Assembly (NCBI RefSeq): GCF_937876455.1 | Contig: NZ_CALFIG010000231.1 | Coordinates: forward strand, 1 to 20,453 | Source: an uncultured Flavobacterium sp. | GTDB taxonomy: Bacteria > Bacteroidota > Bacteroidia > Flavobacteriales > Flavobacteriaceae | Direction of reading: 5' to 3' | Length of the DNA: 20,453 bases | In this document: positions 13,989 through 20,453 of the stretch, in pieces | Layout: every line of letters starts with the position of its first letter | Numbering within the stretch: the first letter of the stretch is position 1 | The notes under the pieces: model-generated | Database searches by the model: none | The model's input: the letters and a program-made list of their open reading frames with translations, nothing else | What the model was told of the DNA's origin: nothing | Position numbers and translations under genes: made by a program

Positions 13989-15332
13989 ATGAGTCAAAGT
14001 GTTAATGCATTTTTAGAAGCAGTTGCTAAGAGAAATGCCAACGAGCCAGAATTTATGCAAGCCGTAAGAGAAGTAGCTGAAACAGTTATTCCTTTTATTG
14101 AAAAAAATCCTAAATATCAAGGGAAAATGCTTTTAGAGCGCATGGTGGAACCAGAAAGAGTAATTATGTTTAGAATTGCTTGGATTGATGATGCAGGAAA
14201 TACACAAGTGAATAGAGGATTTAGAATTCAAATGAATTCGGCGATTGGGCCATACAAAGGAGGAATTCGTTTTCATCCTTCTGTAAATTTAAGTATTTTA
14301 AAATTCTTGGCTTTTGAACAAGTATTTAAAAATTCATTAACAACTTTACCAATGGGTGGAGGAAAAGGTGGTTCTGATTTTGATCCAAAAGGAAAATCGG
14401 ACAACGAAATCATGAAGTTCTGCCAAGCGTTTATGACGGAACTACAAAGACATATTGGTGCGGATACGGATGTTCCTGCAGGAGATATTGGTGTAGGTGG
14501 AAGAGAAGTTGGGTATATGTTTGGCCAATACAAAAAATTAAGGAATGAATTTACCGGAGTATTGACAGGTAAAGGTATTAGCTTTGGCGGTTCATTAATT
14601 CGTCCAGAAGCAACTGGTTATGGTGATGTGTATTTTGCACAAAACATGTTAGCTACAAAAGGACAAAGTTTTGAAGGTAAAACCGTAATCGTTTCAGGTT
14701 CAGGAAATGTGGCGCAGTATGCTATTGAAAAAGCTACACAATTAGGCGGAAAAGTTGTAACAGCTTCAGATTCTTCAGGCTATATTTATGACGCAGATGG
14801 AATTACAGCTGAAAAACTAGCTTACATTATGGAAATTAAAAATGTAAGATACGGTAGAATTAATGAGTATGTGGCAAAATATCCTAATGCTAAATTTGTT
14901 GAAGGAAAACGCCCATGGGAAGTAAAATGTGATATTGCCTTGCCATGTGCTACTCAAAATGAGTTAAACGGTGAAGAAGCAAAAATGTTAATTGCTAATG
15001 GATGTATGTGTGTGGCAGAAGGAGCAAATATGCCTTCTACACCAGAAGCCGTTGAAGCATTCATTGCTGCTAAAATATTATTTGCTCCAGGAAAAGCATC
15101 AAATGCAGGAGGTGTGGCAACTTCAGGATTAGAAATGTCACAAAACTCATTACGTTTAAGCTGGACAAGAGAAGAAGTAGACCAAAGATTACACAGAATT
15201 ATGAGTGATATTCATGAAGCATGTGTGAAATATGGTACAGAAGCTGATGGATTTGTTGACTACGTGAAAGGTGCAAATATTGCAGGTTTCGTAAAAGTAG
15301 CCGATGCCATGTTAGCGCAAGGTGTAGTTTAA
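13989..15332 (+). CDS. gdhA: Glutamate dehydrogenase (hexameric, probably NADP-specific)
   Basis: Enzyme of 447 residues, the standard length of the small hexameric bacterial GDH class, converting 2-oxoglutarate and ammonia to glutamate. Key blocks are GPYKGGIRFHPSVN (K90 binds substrate), KNSLTTLPMGGGKGGSDFDPKGKSD (K114 and the catalytic K126), DVPAGDIGVGGREVGYM, the Rossmann turn VSGSGNVAQYA, and the C-terminal NAGGVATSGLEMSQNS. The ADSSG-type turn after the second strand (TASDSSGYIY) lacks the acidic residue usual in NAD-specific forms, which fits NADP, but coenzyme choice is inferred. The ORF runs open to 13887, but the promoter lies inside that stretch and homologous sequence starts at MSQSVNAFLE. 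It stands alone with its own promoter and a strong terminator. Together with ansA in this window it links to ammonia handling. Confidence 0.96.
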   Translation: MSQSVNAFLEAVAKRNANEPEFMQAVREVAETVIPFIEKNPKYQGKMLLERMVEPERVIMFRIAWIDDAGNTQVNRGFRIQMNSAIGPYKGGIRFHPSVNLSILKFLAFEQVFKNSLTTLPMGGGKGGSDFDPKGKSDNEIMKFCQAFMTELQRHIGADTDVPAGDIGVGGREVGYMFGQYKKLRNEFTGVLTGKGISFGGSLIRPEATGYGDVYFAQNMLATKGQSFEGKTVIVSGSGNVAQYAIEKATQLGGKVVTASDSSGYIYDADGITAEKLAYIMEIKNVRYGRINEYVAKYPNAKFVEGKRPWEVKCDIALPCATQNELNGEEAKMLIANGCMCVAEGANMPSTPEAVEAFIAAKILFAPGKASNAGGVATSGLEMSQNSLRLSWTREEVDQRLHRIMSDIHEACVKYGTEADGFVDYVKGANIAGFVKVADAMLAQGVV

Positions 15333-15359
15333 TATACTTTTTAAGATTAAGATTAAAAT

Positions 15360-15394
15360 AAAAAAAGCAGTTTTCATTGAAAACTGCTTTTTTT
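15360..15394. terminator. Two-way terminator between gdhA and the HD hydrolase gene
   Basis: Perfect 16-base-pair stem, AAAAAAAGCAGTTTTC with GAAAACTGCTTTTTTT, and a three-base loop. A/T-runs on both sides let it end gdhA on the plus strand and the HD gene on the minus strand. It is the strongest hairpin in the window by eye. Confidence 0.93.
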
Positions 15395-15418
15395 ATATTG
15401 GTACATCATTTAATACAA

Positions 15419-16066
15419 CTATGCTTTGCCTTCCCATTCGCTATAAAATTGGTTTAAAAATAGTTCCATAAAAGCATGTCGTTCTGCGGCTATTTTTTTA
15501 CCTGTAGGCGTATTCATTTTGTCTTTTAACAACAATAATTTTTCATAAAAATGATTAATTGTTGGTGCTGTAGTATTTTTATATTCTTCTTTACTCATGC
15601 TAAGATTTGGCTTAATTTCTGGATTGTAAATGGCTCTGTTTTTGAATCCACCATAATTGAAAGTTCTAGCAATTCCTATGGCACCAATAGCATCAAGTCT
15701 ATCTGCATCTTGGACAATGTCTAATTCTTTAGAATGAAATTGTTGTTCAAAATGGCCTCCTTTAAACGAAATGTTTTCAATAATAGCAAGCACATGCGTT
15801 ATCGTTTCGTTGTTTACATTTTCTTGTTCCAAGAAATTTTTAGCGGTTCTTGGACCAATTGTTTCATCTCCATTGTGAAATTTACTATCTGCAATATCGT
15901 GAAGTAAGGCTGCTAATTGTACCACTTCAAGATTGCAGCTCTCTTCTTTTGCTATAAGTAAGGCGTTTTTATATACCCGTTCTATATGAAACCAATCGTG
16001 CCCGCCTTCTGCGTTTTTTAATTGTGCTTTTACAAAAGCTATCGTTTTATCTACTATTGTCATCAT
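15419..16066 (-). CDS. HD-domain phosphohydrolase (YpgQ/YedJ-like)
   Basis: All-helical HD-superfamily hydrolase of 215 residues from this start. The metal site is shown by GGHDWFHIERV (H27), ALLHDIADSKF (H56-D57) and VQDADRLDAIGAIGIARTF (D120, D122, D125). The later NHFYEKLLLLKD and the ending RHAFMELFLNQFYSEWEG are hallmarks of the YpgQ/YedJ group, some of which hydrolyse nucleoside triphosphates to monophosphate and pyrophosphate; substrate here is inferred. An in-frame ATG at 16084 falls in the loop of the upstream terminator hairpin, so one of the paired ATGs at 16066 or 16063 is the likely start. No promoter fits between hairpin and start, so it may depend on readthrough from the desaturase gene. 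Confidence 0.88.
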   Translation of the reverse strand: MMTIVDKTIAFVKAQLKNAEGGHDWFHIERVYKNALLIAKEESCNLEVVQLAALLHDIADSKFHNGDETIGPRTAKNFLEQENVNNETITHVLAIIENISFKGGHFEQQFHSKELDIVQDADRLDAIGAIGIARTFNYGGFKNRAIYNPEIKPNLSMSKEEYKNTTAPTINHFYEKLLLLKDKMNTPTGKKIAAERHAFMELFLNQFYSEWEGKA

Positions 16067-16068
16067 AA

Positions 16069-16098
16069 AAAAATCCTTTCGCAAAGGAAAGGATTTTT
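16069..16098 (-). terminator. Terminator of the desaturase gene, abutting the HD gene start
   Basis: Twelve-base-pair stem, AAAAATCCTTTC with GAAAGGATTTTT, and a six-base loop. On the minus strand the T-run leads straight into the HD gene ATG two bases later. A shorter alternative hairpin (CCTTT with AAAGG, 16075-16087) overlaps it. The placement could act as an attenuator on the HD gene. Confidence 0.85.
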
Positions 16099-16104
16099 AT
16101 TGAA

Positions 16105-17094
16105 TTATTTTACTAAAGCAGGCTGCACCCATTTAAATGTATAGGTCTCATCTGGAAGGATAAGTCTTTCAGAAATTCGTTTCATTCTGTCAGGAAGATT
16201 CATAATAAAATCTCTTGCTTTTTCGGCTTCATCTGTTAAGCCTGTAATTTTATCTATTTCCCATTTCTGAATTAATTTTTGCATGATATCTACATAATCA
16301 GCAGCGGTATACACCCCTAATTTTTGAGCCGCATTTGAAAAATGTTCGAAAGCGGTGCTAATTTTTTCTCCAGATTCTCTTAAAAAATGAGCAGGCATTG
16401 TAATTTTTAACTTTAGCATATATTGAAAAGCTAGCATCATTTCGCTTGGGTCTACTTTAAAAATTTGATTCACAAATTCACTATAAGCTAAGTGATGACG
16501 CATTTCGTCCCCAGCCACTAGGTTGCATAGTTTGTGTAATTTTTTATCGCCATAATTTTTTGCAATTTGTGCCACCCTATTGTGCGAAATATAGGTAGCC
16601 AGCTCTTGAAAACTAGTATACACAAAGTTTTTGTAGGGATCTCTACCTGTGCCAATGTCAAACCCGTCGTTAATTAAATGATGAGTCGTTTGTTCTACTT
16701 CGCGCATATTTACTCTCCCAGAAAGATATAAATATTTGTTTAACACATCGCCATGTCTATTTTCTTCTCCTGTCCAATGACGAAACCATTTGCTCCAACC
16801 ATTTTTGCCTAAATTGTCAACACCTTCAATTTCCATAAGCCAAGATTCATAAGTAGGCAATGCTTCTTCTGTAATAGTATCTCCTACTAATACTACCCAA
16901 AATTCATAAGGTAAATCTTTTGCAATTTCTCTTAATTCTGTCACTTCTTCTAAAAAATTTTCAGTACCAGAATGAGGAAGTAAGTCGGTGGGTTGCCAAA
17001 TTTTTTCTACTGGGATTAAAAATTCTTCCATGAAATAATCCACTTTTTTTTCTAGAAGTTGCATTACTTCAAGGCGTACATTTTTTATAGACAT
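16105..17094 (-). CDS. Acyl-ACP desaturase (plant-type, di-iron)
   Basis: Soluble ferritin-fold desaturase of 329 residues that puts a cis double bond into an acyl chain carried on ACP, using O2 and reduced ferredoxin. The di-iron ligands typical of the stearoyl-ACP desaturase family are all present: TEEALPTYESW (E77), TGEENRHGD (E110, H114), TSFQELAT (E164) and GDEMRHH (E197, H200). The chain position of the double bond cannot be read from this. It is not a membrane FAD1-type desaturase (no histidine boxes or membrane spans). The start ATG is two bases after the plsC stop, so the two are translationally coupled, linking synthesis of unsaturated chains to their use in phospholipid. A terminator follows. 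Confidence 0.93.
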   Translation of the reverse strand: MSIKNVRLEVMQLLEKKVDYFMEEFLIPVEKIWQPTDLLPHSGTENFLEEVTELREIAKDLPYEFWVVLVGDTITEEALPTYESWLMEIEGVDNLGKNGWSKWFRHWTGEENRHGDVLNKYLYLSGRVNMREVEQTTHHLINDGFDIGTGRDPYKNFVYTSFQELATYISHNRVAQIAKNYGDKKLHKLCNLVAGDEMRHHLAYSEFVNQIFKVDPSEMMLAFQYMLKLKITMPAHFLRESGEKISTAFEHFSNAAQKLGVYTAADYVDIMQKLIQKWEIDKITGLTDEAEKARDFIMNLPDRMKRISERLILPDETYTFKWVQPALVK

Positions 17095-17096
17095 GT

Positions 17097-17831
17097 TTAG
17101 TTTTTTATATGTTTAGTTATCGTTTGTTCTGTTTTTTCAAAAATTTCTTCAAAGCTGTAGTCTGTTATTTTTAGTGCTTCATGCATGTGAAATTCAATGT
17201 TATTTCCTAGTCCTAACGGAAATTGTCCGAAACGCGTCATTTTCCATGAATTATTTATCGTAACCGGAAGAAAATAGGCATCCGGAGCATATTTGTATAG
17301 CATTTTTAGCCCATTTACAGCAAACGGTTTGGGTTGGCCCGTTTTACTTCTTGTTCCTTCAGGAAAAATAACTACGGAATAGTTGTTTGTATTAACTAAT
17401 TCGGCAATTTTTTTTATTTCTGGAAGGGCTTGTTTAGGGTCTTTTCTATCAATTAAAGCCGAACCACCATATTTTAAATTAAATGACACGCTTGGAATCC
17501 CTTTACCTAATTCTTTTTTGCTGATAAATTTTGGGTGCCAATTTCTCATAAACCAGATATAAGGCGGAATGTCATATAAACTTTGGTGATTTGAAACAAT
17601 AATTAAAGGGACATTTTTTGGCACACTTTCTAGTCCTTTGATTGTATATGAAGTGCCTAAAATATGTGTGCTTCTAACTAAAAACCAATTCAATATTGCT
17701 ACACTCCATCGATGTGCTTCATACCCAAATACGTTGTAACATACCCATTGAATAGGATGAAAAAAAACTAACCAAAAACCAAAAACCAAATAATACAAAA
17801 GGGAAATGGGGATAGAAATAATTTTTTGCAT
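17097..17831 (-). CDS. plsC: 1-acyl-sn-glycerol-3-phosphate acyltransferase
   Basis: Membrane-bound acyltransferase of 244 residues that turns lysophosphatidate into phosphatidate. An N-terminal membrane anchor (about 5-25, SIPISLLYYLVFGFWLVFF) is followed by the acceptor motif VSNHQSLYD (79-87, classical HX4D) and by VIFPEGTRSKTG (154-165). A KELG block (106-109) and the GSALIDRK segment are also typical. An in-frame ATG at 17870 would begin inside the terminator of the upstream gene; the promoter at 17847-17854 makes the ATG at 17831 the likely start. It is paired with the acyl-ACP desaturase two bases downstream. Among the two acyltransferases here, this one fits the canonical PlsC size and motifs better. 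Confidence 0.92.
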   Translation of the reverse strand: MQKIISIPISLLYYLVFGFWLVFFHPIQWVCYNVFGYEAHRWSVAILNWFLVRSTHILGTSYTIKGLESVPKNVPLIIVSNHQSLYDIPPYIWFMRNWHPKFISKKELGKGIPSVSFNLKYGGSALIDRKDPKQALPEIKKIAELVNTNNYSVVIFPEGTRSKTGQPKPFAVNGLKMLYKYAPDAYFLPVTINNSWKMTRFGQFPLGLGNNIEFHMHEALKITDYSFEEIFEKTEQTITKHIKN

Positions 17832-17846
17832 GCTTCTAATTTTTTT

Positions 17847-17854
17847 CAAATATA
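17847..17854 (-). promoter_or_regulatory. Promoter of the plsC-desaturase pair
   Basis: Minus strand TATATTTG is a perfect -7 element. A TTG lies 23 bases upstream (17880-17878) and falls inside the stem of the preceding terminator. The start codon at 17831 is 15 bases beyond the -7 element. This settles the plsC start against the longer ORF. Confidence 0.65.
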
Positions 17855-17868
17855 TTTTATTAAAAAAC

Positions 17869-17894
17869 AAAAACCATCAATTTTGATGGTTTTT
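17869..17894 (-). terminator. Terminator of the bacilliredoxin gene
   Basis: Eleven-base-pair stem around CCATCA/TGATGG flanked by A and T runs, with a four-base loop. It lies 21 bases after the bacilliredoxin stop. Its stem overlaps the probable -33 element of the plsC promoter, so the two signals share bases. Confidence 0.85.
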
Positions 17895-17915
17895 ATAGTA
17901 TGCTAGCATAGAAAA

Positions 17916-18326
17916 CTAACAAAATTCGTTATAAGCGTCTTTTAAATTTTCAGCGATTAATTCAGCTGGACGGCCTTCAATATGATGTCTTTCAAGCATG
18001 TGTACTAATTCGCCATTTTTAAACAAAGCCATACAAGGCGAAGAAGGAGGAAATGGGAACATGTGTTCTCTTGCTTTATCAACCGCTTCTCTATCTACTC
18101 CTGCAAAAACGGTTACTAACTGTGTAGGAACTTTAGCGTTGTCTAAACTCATTTTTGCACCTGGACGCGCATTTTTTGCTGCACAACCACATACTGAGTT
18201 TACAACCACAAGAGTTGTACCTTCTTTTTCTAAGGTTTGTTCTACATCGTTAGCAGCATATAATTCTTGGAAACCTGCATCTGTTAATTCAGCACGCATT
18301 GGTTTTACTAATTCTTCTGGATACAT
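17916..18326 (-). CDS. Bacilliredoxin (BrxA/BrxB family)
   Basis: Thioredoxin-fold protein of 136 residues of the YphP/YqiW family. The active-site motif is NSVCGCAA (43-50), with C46 and C48 in the CxC arrangement of this family. MFPFPPSSPCMALFKNGELVHMLERHHIEGR is the conserved second half, where the cis-proline region precedes the last strand. In Firmicutes these proteins strip bacillithiol from mixed disulphides; whether this organism makes bacillithiol cannot be told here, so the partner thiol is inferred. The last residue is an extra cysteine (EFC), not part of the core motif. It has its own promoter and terminator, and is divergent from an exported protein gene. Confidence 0.93.
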   Translation of the reverse strand: MYPEELVKPMRAELTDAGFQELYAANDVEQTLEKEGTTLVVVNSVCGCAAKNARPGAKMSLDNAKVPTQLVTVFAGVDREAVDKAREHMFPFPPSSPCMALFKNGELVHMLERHHIEGRPAELIAENLKDAYNEFC

Positions 18327-18346
18327 AATTTTAGTTATTAATAGTA

Positions 18347-18354
18347 CAAAGGTA
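18347..18354 (-). promoter_or_regulatory. -7 element for the bacilliredoxin gene
   Basis: Minus strand TACCTTTG is a perfect TAnnTTTG, 20 bases before the ATG. No TTG lies at the expected -33 distance. It shares the 146-base divergent gap with the promoter at 18451. Confidence 0.6.
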
Positions 18355-18450
18355 ATAAGAAATTTAGTTTTTTAGAATTTACAATTCATAAAGATTTGTT
18401 ATTGTTTTCTGATTAGACTTCTATGTTTAATTAGACAGCAAAAATTTAAG

Positions 18451-18458
18451 TAAATTTG
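18451..18458 (+). promoter_or_regulatory. -7 element for the exported-protein gene
   Basis: TAAATTTG is a perfect TAnnTTTG, 14 bases before the ATG at 18473. Two direct copies of ATTAGAC (18412-18418 and 18430-18436, 18 bases apart) lie just upstream, across the -33 region. Confidence 0.55.
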
Positions 18459-18472
18459 TCAAAATTAAGTTT

Positions 18473-19285
18473 ATGTTTAAAAGAATTTTGTTTTTCGTTT
18501 TGGTGGTTAATTTTTGCTTTTCCCAAAAAGAAGTTGAAATTGAGACAGTTGTTGTAAAAAGAATACCAAAAATTGACAACATTCTTAAAAAACTTCAAAA
18601 GCAGTTAGTAAAAAATTGTGATACCGTAACTCATATTTTTTTGTTGAGGCAATTGAACTTACAAAATAACGATACAATTATTTTTAGAAACGAAGAGCAG
18701 TTCATTAAAATTAATGCACTAGACGGTAACTTTAGTAAAAAAAACAGTATTGAAAACAACAACAATTGGTTTACCAAAGTAAAAGAAACGTTTAAATTAT
18801 ATGACGCTTCGGAATCTCCTATTGGTTGGATTTCTGGATTTCCCTTTCGAAAAAATTTAACCATCACTAAGTTTGACTTTTTAGTTAATAGCCAGCAATA
18901 TGTGTATGAAGTAGAATGGACAGCCGAGAATAGCATTGAAGTTAAGTTTGAAACACCTGGTTTTTATAAAGGACGTTTTATTGTAGATAAAAATTATAAC
19001 TTACTTCATTTAGAATATGAAACTACGGCACCTTATCCTTTTTATTACACCAGCGCTGAGAGTGTGGGGAAGTATCATAAATTTACCTCAAGTTGGATTT
19101 ATCAACGCGAAAAAGTCAGTTTAGATTTTGCTGTAGTGAATAAAAAAATGACGCTGAAAGCTCTTTCAATAGAAGAAAAATTGCGAGATTTTTTATTCAA
19201 TCGTTATGATAAAGAGGGTGTAATTTTTACAGATAGAACTAATTTTACCACTTCAATAGAATTGCAAAATAAGCTCAGCCGTTAA
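18473..19285 (+). CDS. Exported protein of unknown function
   Basis: Protein of 270 residues that I do not recognise. A signal peptide, MFKRILFFVLVVNFCFS, is cut before Q18; there is no lipobox and no T9SS sorting domain, so a periplasmic or outer-membrane-associated place is likely. The mature start has a basic amphipathic helix (IPKIDNILKKLQKQLVKN). The middle and C-terminal parts are strand-rich with many aromatic residues (VYEVEWTAENSIEVKFETPGFYKGRFIVDKNYNLLHLEYE), suggesting a beta-sandwich or lipocalin-like sheet, or a half barrel; this is only a reading of the pattern. It has its own promoter, is divergent from bacilliredoxin, and its stop overlaps the crtY stop by four bases in TTAA. 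No operon partner gives a clue. Confidence 0.75.
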   Translation: MFKRILFFVLVVNFCFSQKEVEIETVVVKRIPKIDNILKKLQKQLVKNCDTVTHIFLLRQLNLQNNDTIIFRNEEQFIKINALDGNFSKKNSIENNNNWFTKVKETFKLYDASESPIGWISGFPFRKNLTITKFDFLVNSQQYVYEVEWTAENSIEVKFETPGFYKGRFIVDKNYNLLHLEYETTAPYPFYYTSAESVGKYHKFTSSWIYQREKVSLDFAVVNKKMTLKALSIEEKLRDFLFNRYDKEGVIFTDRTNFTTSIELQNKLSR

Positions 19286-20400
19286 AATCCTTTTACGATT
19301 CGTTTTGCAAGTGCTTTTATAAATAATTTTTTTGGACACATCCAAATCACTTGCAAGTCTTCCCAAAAAGAAGTCTCTTCATCTAAAAATTTGAAAATTA
19401 AAGGTGCCTTTTTACGCTCAAAAAGGGCATTAAAAATAGATTTTCCGTGTTGGTTGGTGTCAAATAAAATGTCAATTAATAATAAATCATAAAACCAGAA
19501 GCGACTTTTTTTGTATAATTTTCTAAAATCTGTACCCTTTAAAATAGCTTTGGCTAAAGGTTTTGATTTTTTCATGGAATTTTTGAAAGTAAAACCAGTG
19601 CTTGCTTTCGTCCATCCGCCAGCCGAACCAATATGTATAATGTTTTTGGTGTTATGTTTCCAAAAGGGATAAGAGGTCATAGGAATATTACCATACTCTT
19701 TTTCTAAAATGTCATATGCTGTAACACCTAATTGCTTTAGATACGTATGAATGGCCTCTTCATATTCTTCCTTCTGTAATAAATCTTTGGAAAAAAGGGT
19801 ATATTCTACCAATGCTTCTGTACTGGATTGTGGTAAAATGTACATGAATCGTGTAGTCTGTTTTTGTTCGACAGAAAAATCCATAAAAGTGGCACATTTT
19901 TCTGTAAAAACAGGTTCTTTCGTTTTTACAAACCAACCTATAAAATGTTGTTGTACTAAAGGATAGCGCGATTGAGAAGTTACCCAATTGGAATGAAATA
20001 CACTATTCATAATTTTAGAACATGAGTAAGTGGCTTTTGTTGTTTTGACCATACATCTATTTTGTTCCTCAAAAAACTCAAGCACTTTTTCGTTGCTAAA
20101 TTCTATGTTATGATGATTTTTAAGTGTTTCATGCATGGAAGCATAAAAAGCCTGACTCCGAATCATTTTATAGTGATAAGGCGTAAGAGGAAGTAGGTTA
20201 TTGAGTTGTTCTGTTTTGAACCAAATTTGATACCAGTTTTGACAAGAAATTTCATCAAGAGTAGTATTTGAATCCCAAAAACACCAGGTTCTATCGTTTG
20301 TGTTTTTTGTTTCACTATCAATAACTAAAATACTGTAAGACGCACATGATTTATTTTTTACTAACTCCGAAAGTGTCAGCAAAGCAGAAAGTCCTCCACA
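19282..20400 (-). CDS. crtY: Lycopene beta-cyclase, N terminus missing (partial)
   Basis: FAD/NAD(P)-dependent cyclase that closes both ends of lycopene to beta-carotene, acting at the membrane. About 372 residues are visible. Diagnostic CrtY blocks are LVIDSETKNTNDRTWCFWD, IRSQAFYASM, YILPQSSTEALVEYTLF, YGNIPMTSYPF and HIGSAGGWTKASTGFTFKN, the last two typical of the bacterial CrtY group. The frame reads CGGLSALLTLSEL upstream of the TTG at 20382, the second half of the expected N-terminal FAD-binding glycine motif. Past 20400 the peptide becomes unrelated because the DNA turns into 16S rRNA sequence. So the first 10-15 residues are missing and no start should be called here. A cyclase implies lycopene synthesis genes elsewhere. 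Confidence 0.9.
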   Translation of the reverse strand, partial: CGGLSALLTLSELVKNKSCASYSILVIDSETKNTNDRTWCFWDSNTTLDEISCQNWYQIWFKTEQLNNLLPLTPYHYKMIRSQAFYASMHETLKNHHNIEFSNEKVLEFFEEQNRCMVKTTKATYSCSKIMNSVFHSNWVTSQSRYPLVQQHFIGWFVKTKEPVFTEKCATFMDFSVEQKQTTRFMYILPQSSTEALVEYTLFSKDLLQKEEYEEAIHTYLKQLGVTAYDILEKEYGNIPMTSYPFWKHNTKNIIHIGSAGGWTKASTGFTFKNSMKKSKPLAKAILKGTDFRKLYKKSRFWFYDLLLIDILFDTNQHGKSIFNALFERKKAPLIFKFLDEETSFWEDLQVIWMCPKKLFIKALAKRIVKGF

Positions 20401-20453
20401 ATGGGCGAGAGCCTGAACCAGCCATGCCGCGTGCAGGAAGACGGTCCTATGGA
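20398..20453 (+). rRNA. Internal fragment of a 16S rRNA gene (probable chimeric contig end)
   Basis: From ACAATGGGCGAGAGCCTG through CCAGCCATGCCGCGTG to GACGGTCCTATGGA, the plus strand matches, from memory, the conserved block of Flavobacteriaceae 16S rRNA downstream of the 338-357 primer site, roughly E. coli positions 370-425. It is about 62% GC against the AT-rich surround. The first 370 or so bases of a 16S gene, and any rrn promoter, are absent to its left; crtY coding sequence is there instead, on the opposite strand. It is therefore not a working rRNA gene as it stands. I think it is an assembly join at a repeat rather than an insertion, but the sequence alone cannot prove this. Confidence 0.9.

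Noticed and set aside
14273..14533. Minus-strand ORF of 86 codons within gdhA
   Set aside because: Shadow of the real gene; proline/serine-rich composition reflects the opposite strand.
17998..18375. Plus-strand ORF of 125 codons opposite the bacilliredoxin gene
   Set aside because: Fully antisense to a well-supported gene, no start context or family match.
20401..20453. crtY continuing in frame to the window edge
   Set aside because: The frame is open, but the encoded residues (HAAWLVQALAH) do not resemble the CrtY start, and the DNA is 16S rRNA-like.

Overview
The window looks like a piece of a chromosome from the family Flavobacteriaceae (phylum Bacteroidota). The DNA is AT-rich, and two proteins carry C-terminal type IX secretion (T9SS) sorting domains. 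Many genes are preceded by the Bacteroidota -7 element TAnnTTTG and have no Shine-Dalgarno sequence. Proteins such as DUF4296, the plant-type acyl-ACP desaturase and the dihydroorotase variant also fit this group. I cannot place it to genus. Almost all of it is ordinary core genome. No gene-free stretch is longer than about 260 bases.

Layout. (1) 1-1904, plus strand: the tail of a polyprenol-phosphate mannosyltransferase, dihydroorotase, and a DUF4296 lipoprotein. They converge on an SDR-family epimerase (1907-2902, minus). (2) 3098-6701, plus: asnS, rpoN and a multi-pass membrane protein. (3) 6689-11487, minus: a compact run read in the order LuxE-like acyl-protein synthetase, TatD nuclease, PlsC-like acyltransferase, type I asparaginase, tRNA-Ser(GGA), outer-membrane barrel. 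The tRNA is wedged between two coding genes, and its 5' end shares two bases with the asparaginase stop codon. (4) 11579-13731, minus: two T9SS-sorted secreted proteins; the smaller is essentially signal peptide plus sorting domain. (5) 13989-15332, plus: glutamate dehydrogenase, closed by a strong two-way terminator. (6) 15419-18326, minus: an HD phosphohydrolase, an acyl-ACP desaturase coupled to plsC, and a bacilliredoxin. (7) 18473-19285, plus: an exported protein of unknown function. (8) 19282 to about 20400, minus: lycopene beta-cyclase (crtY).

The most anomalous signal is at the right edge. From about 20398 to 20453 the plus strand stops looking like crtY and reads as an internal piece of a Flavobacteriaceae 16S rRNA gene, about 62% GC in an AT-rich surround. 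The crtY reading frame runs into it exactly where its FAD-binding glycine motif should begin. I read this as a contig-end chimera rather than biology, though it should be tested.

Working themes are pyrimidine synthesis (dihydroorotase), nitrogen and amino-acid metabolism (GDH, asparaginase), membrane-lipid building (two acyltransferases, desaturase, acyl-protein synthetase), redox upkeep (bacilliredoxin) and carotenoid formation (crtY). I found no mobile element, CRISPR array, defence island or clearly new system. The items most worth a second look are the tRNA-Ser wedge, the cargo-free T9SS protein, the palindromic operator-like site upstream of gdhA, and the 16S/crtY junction.
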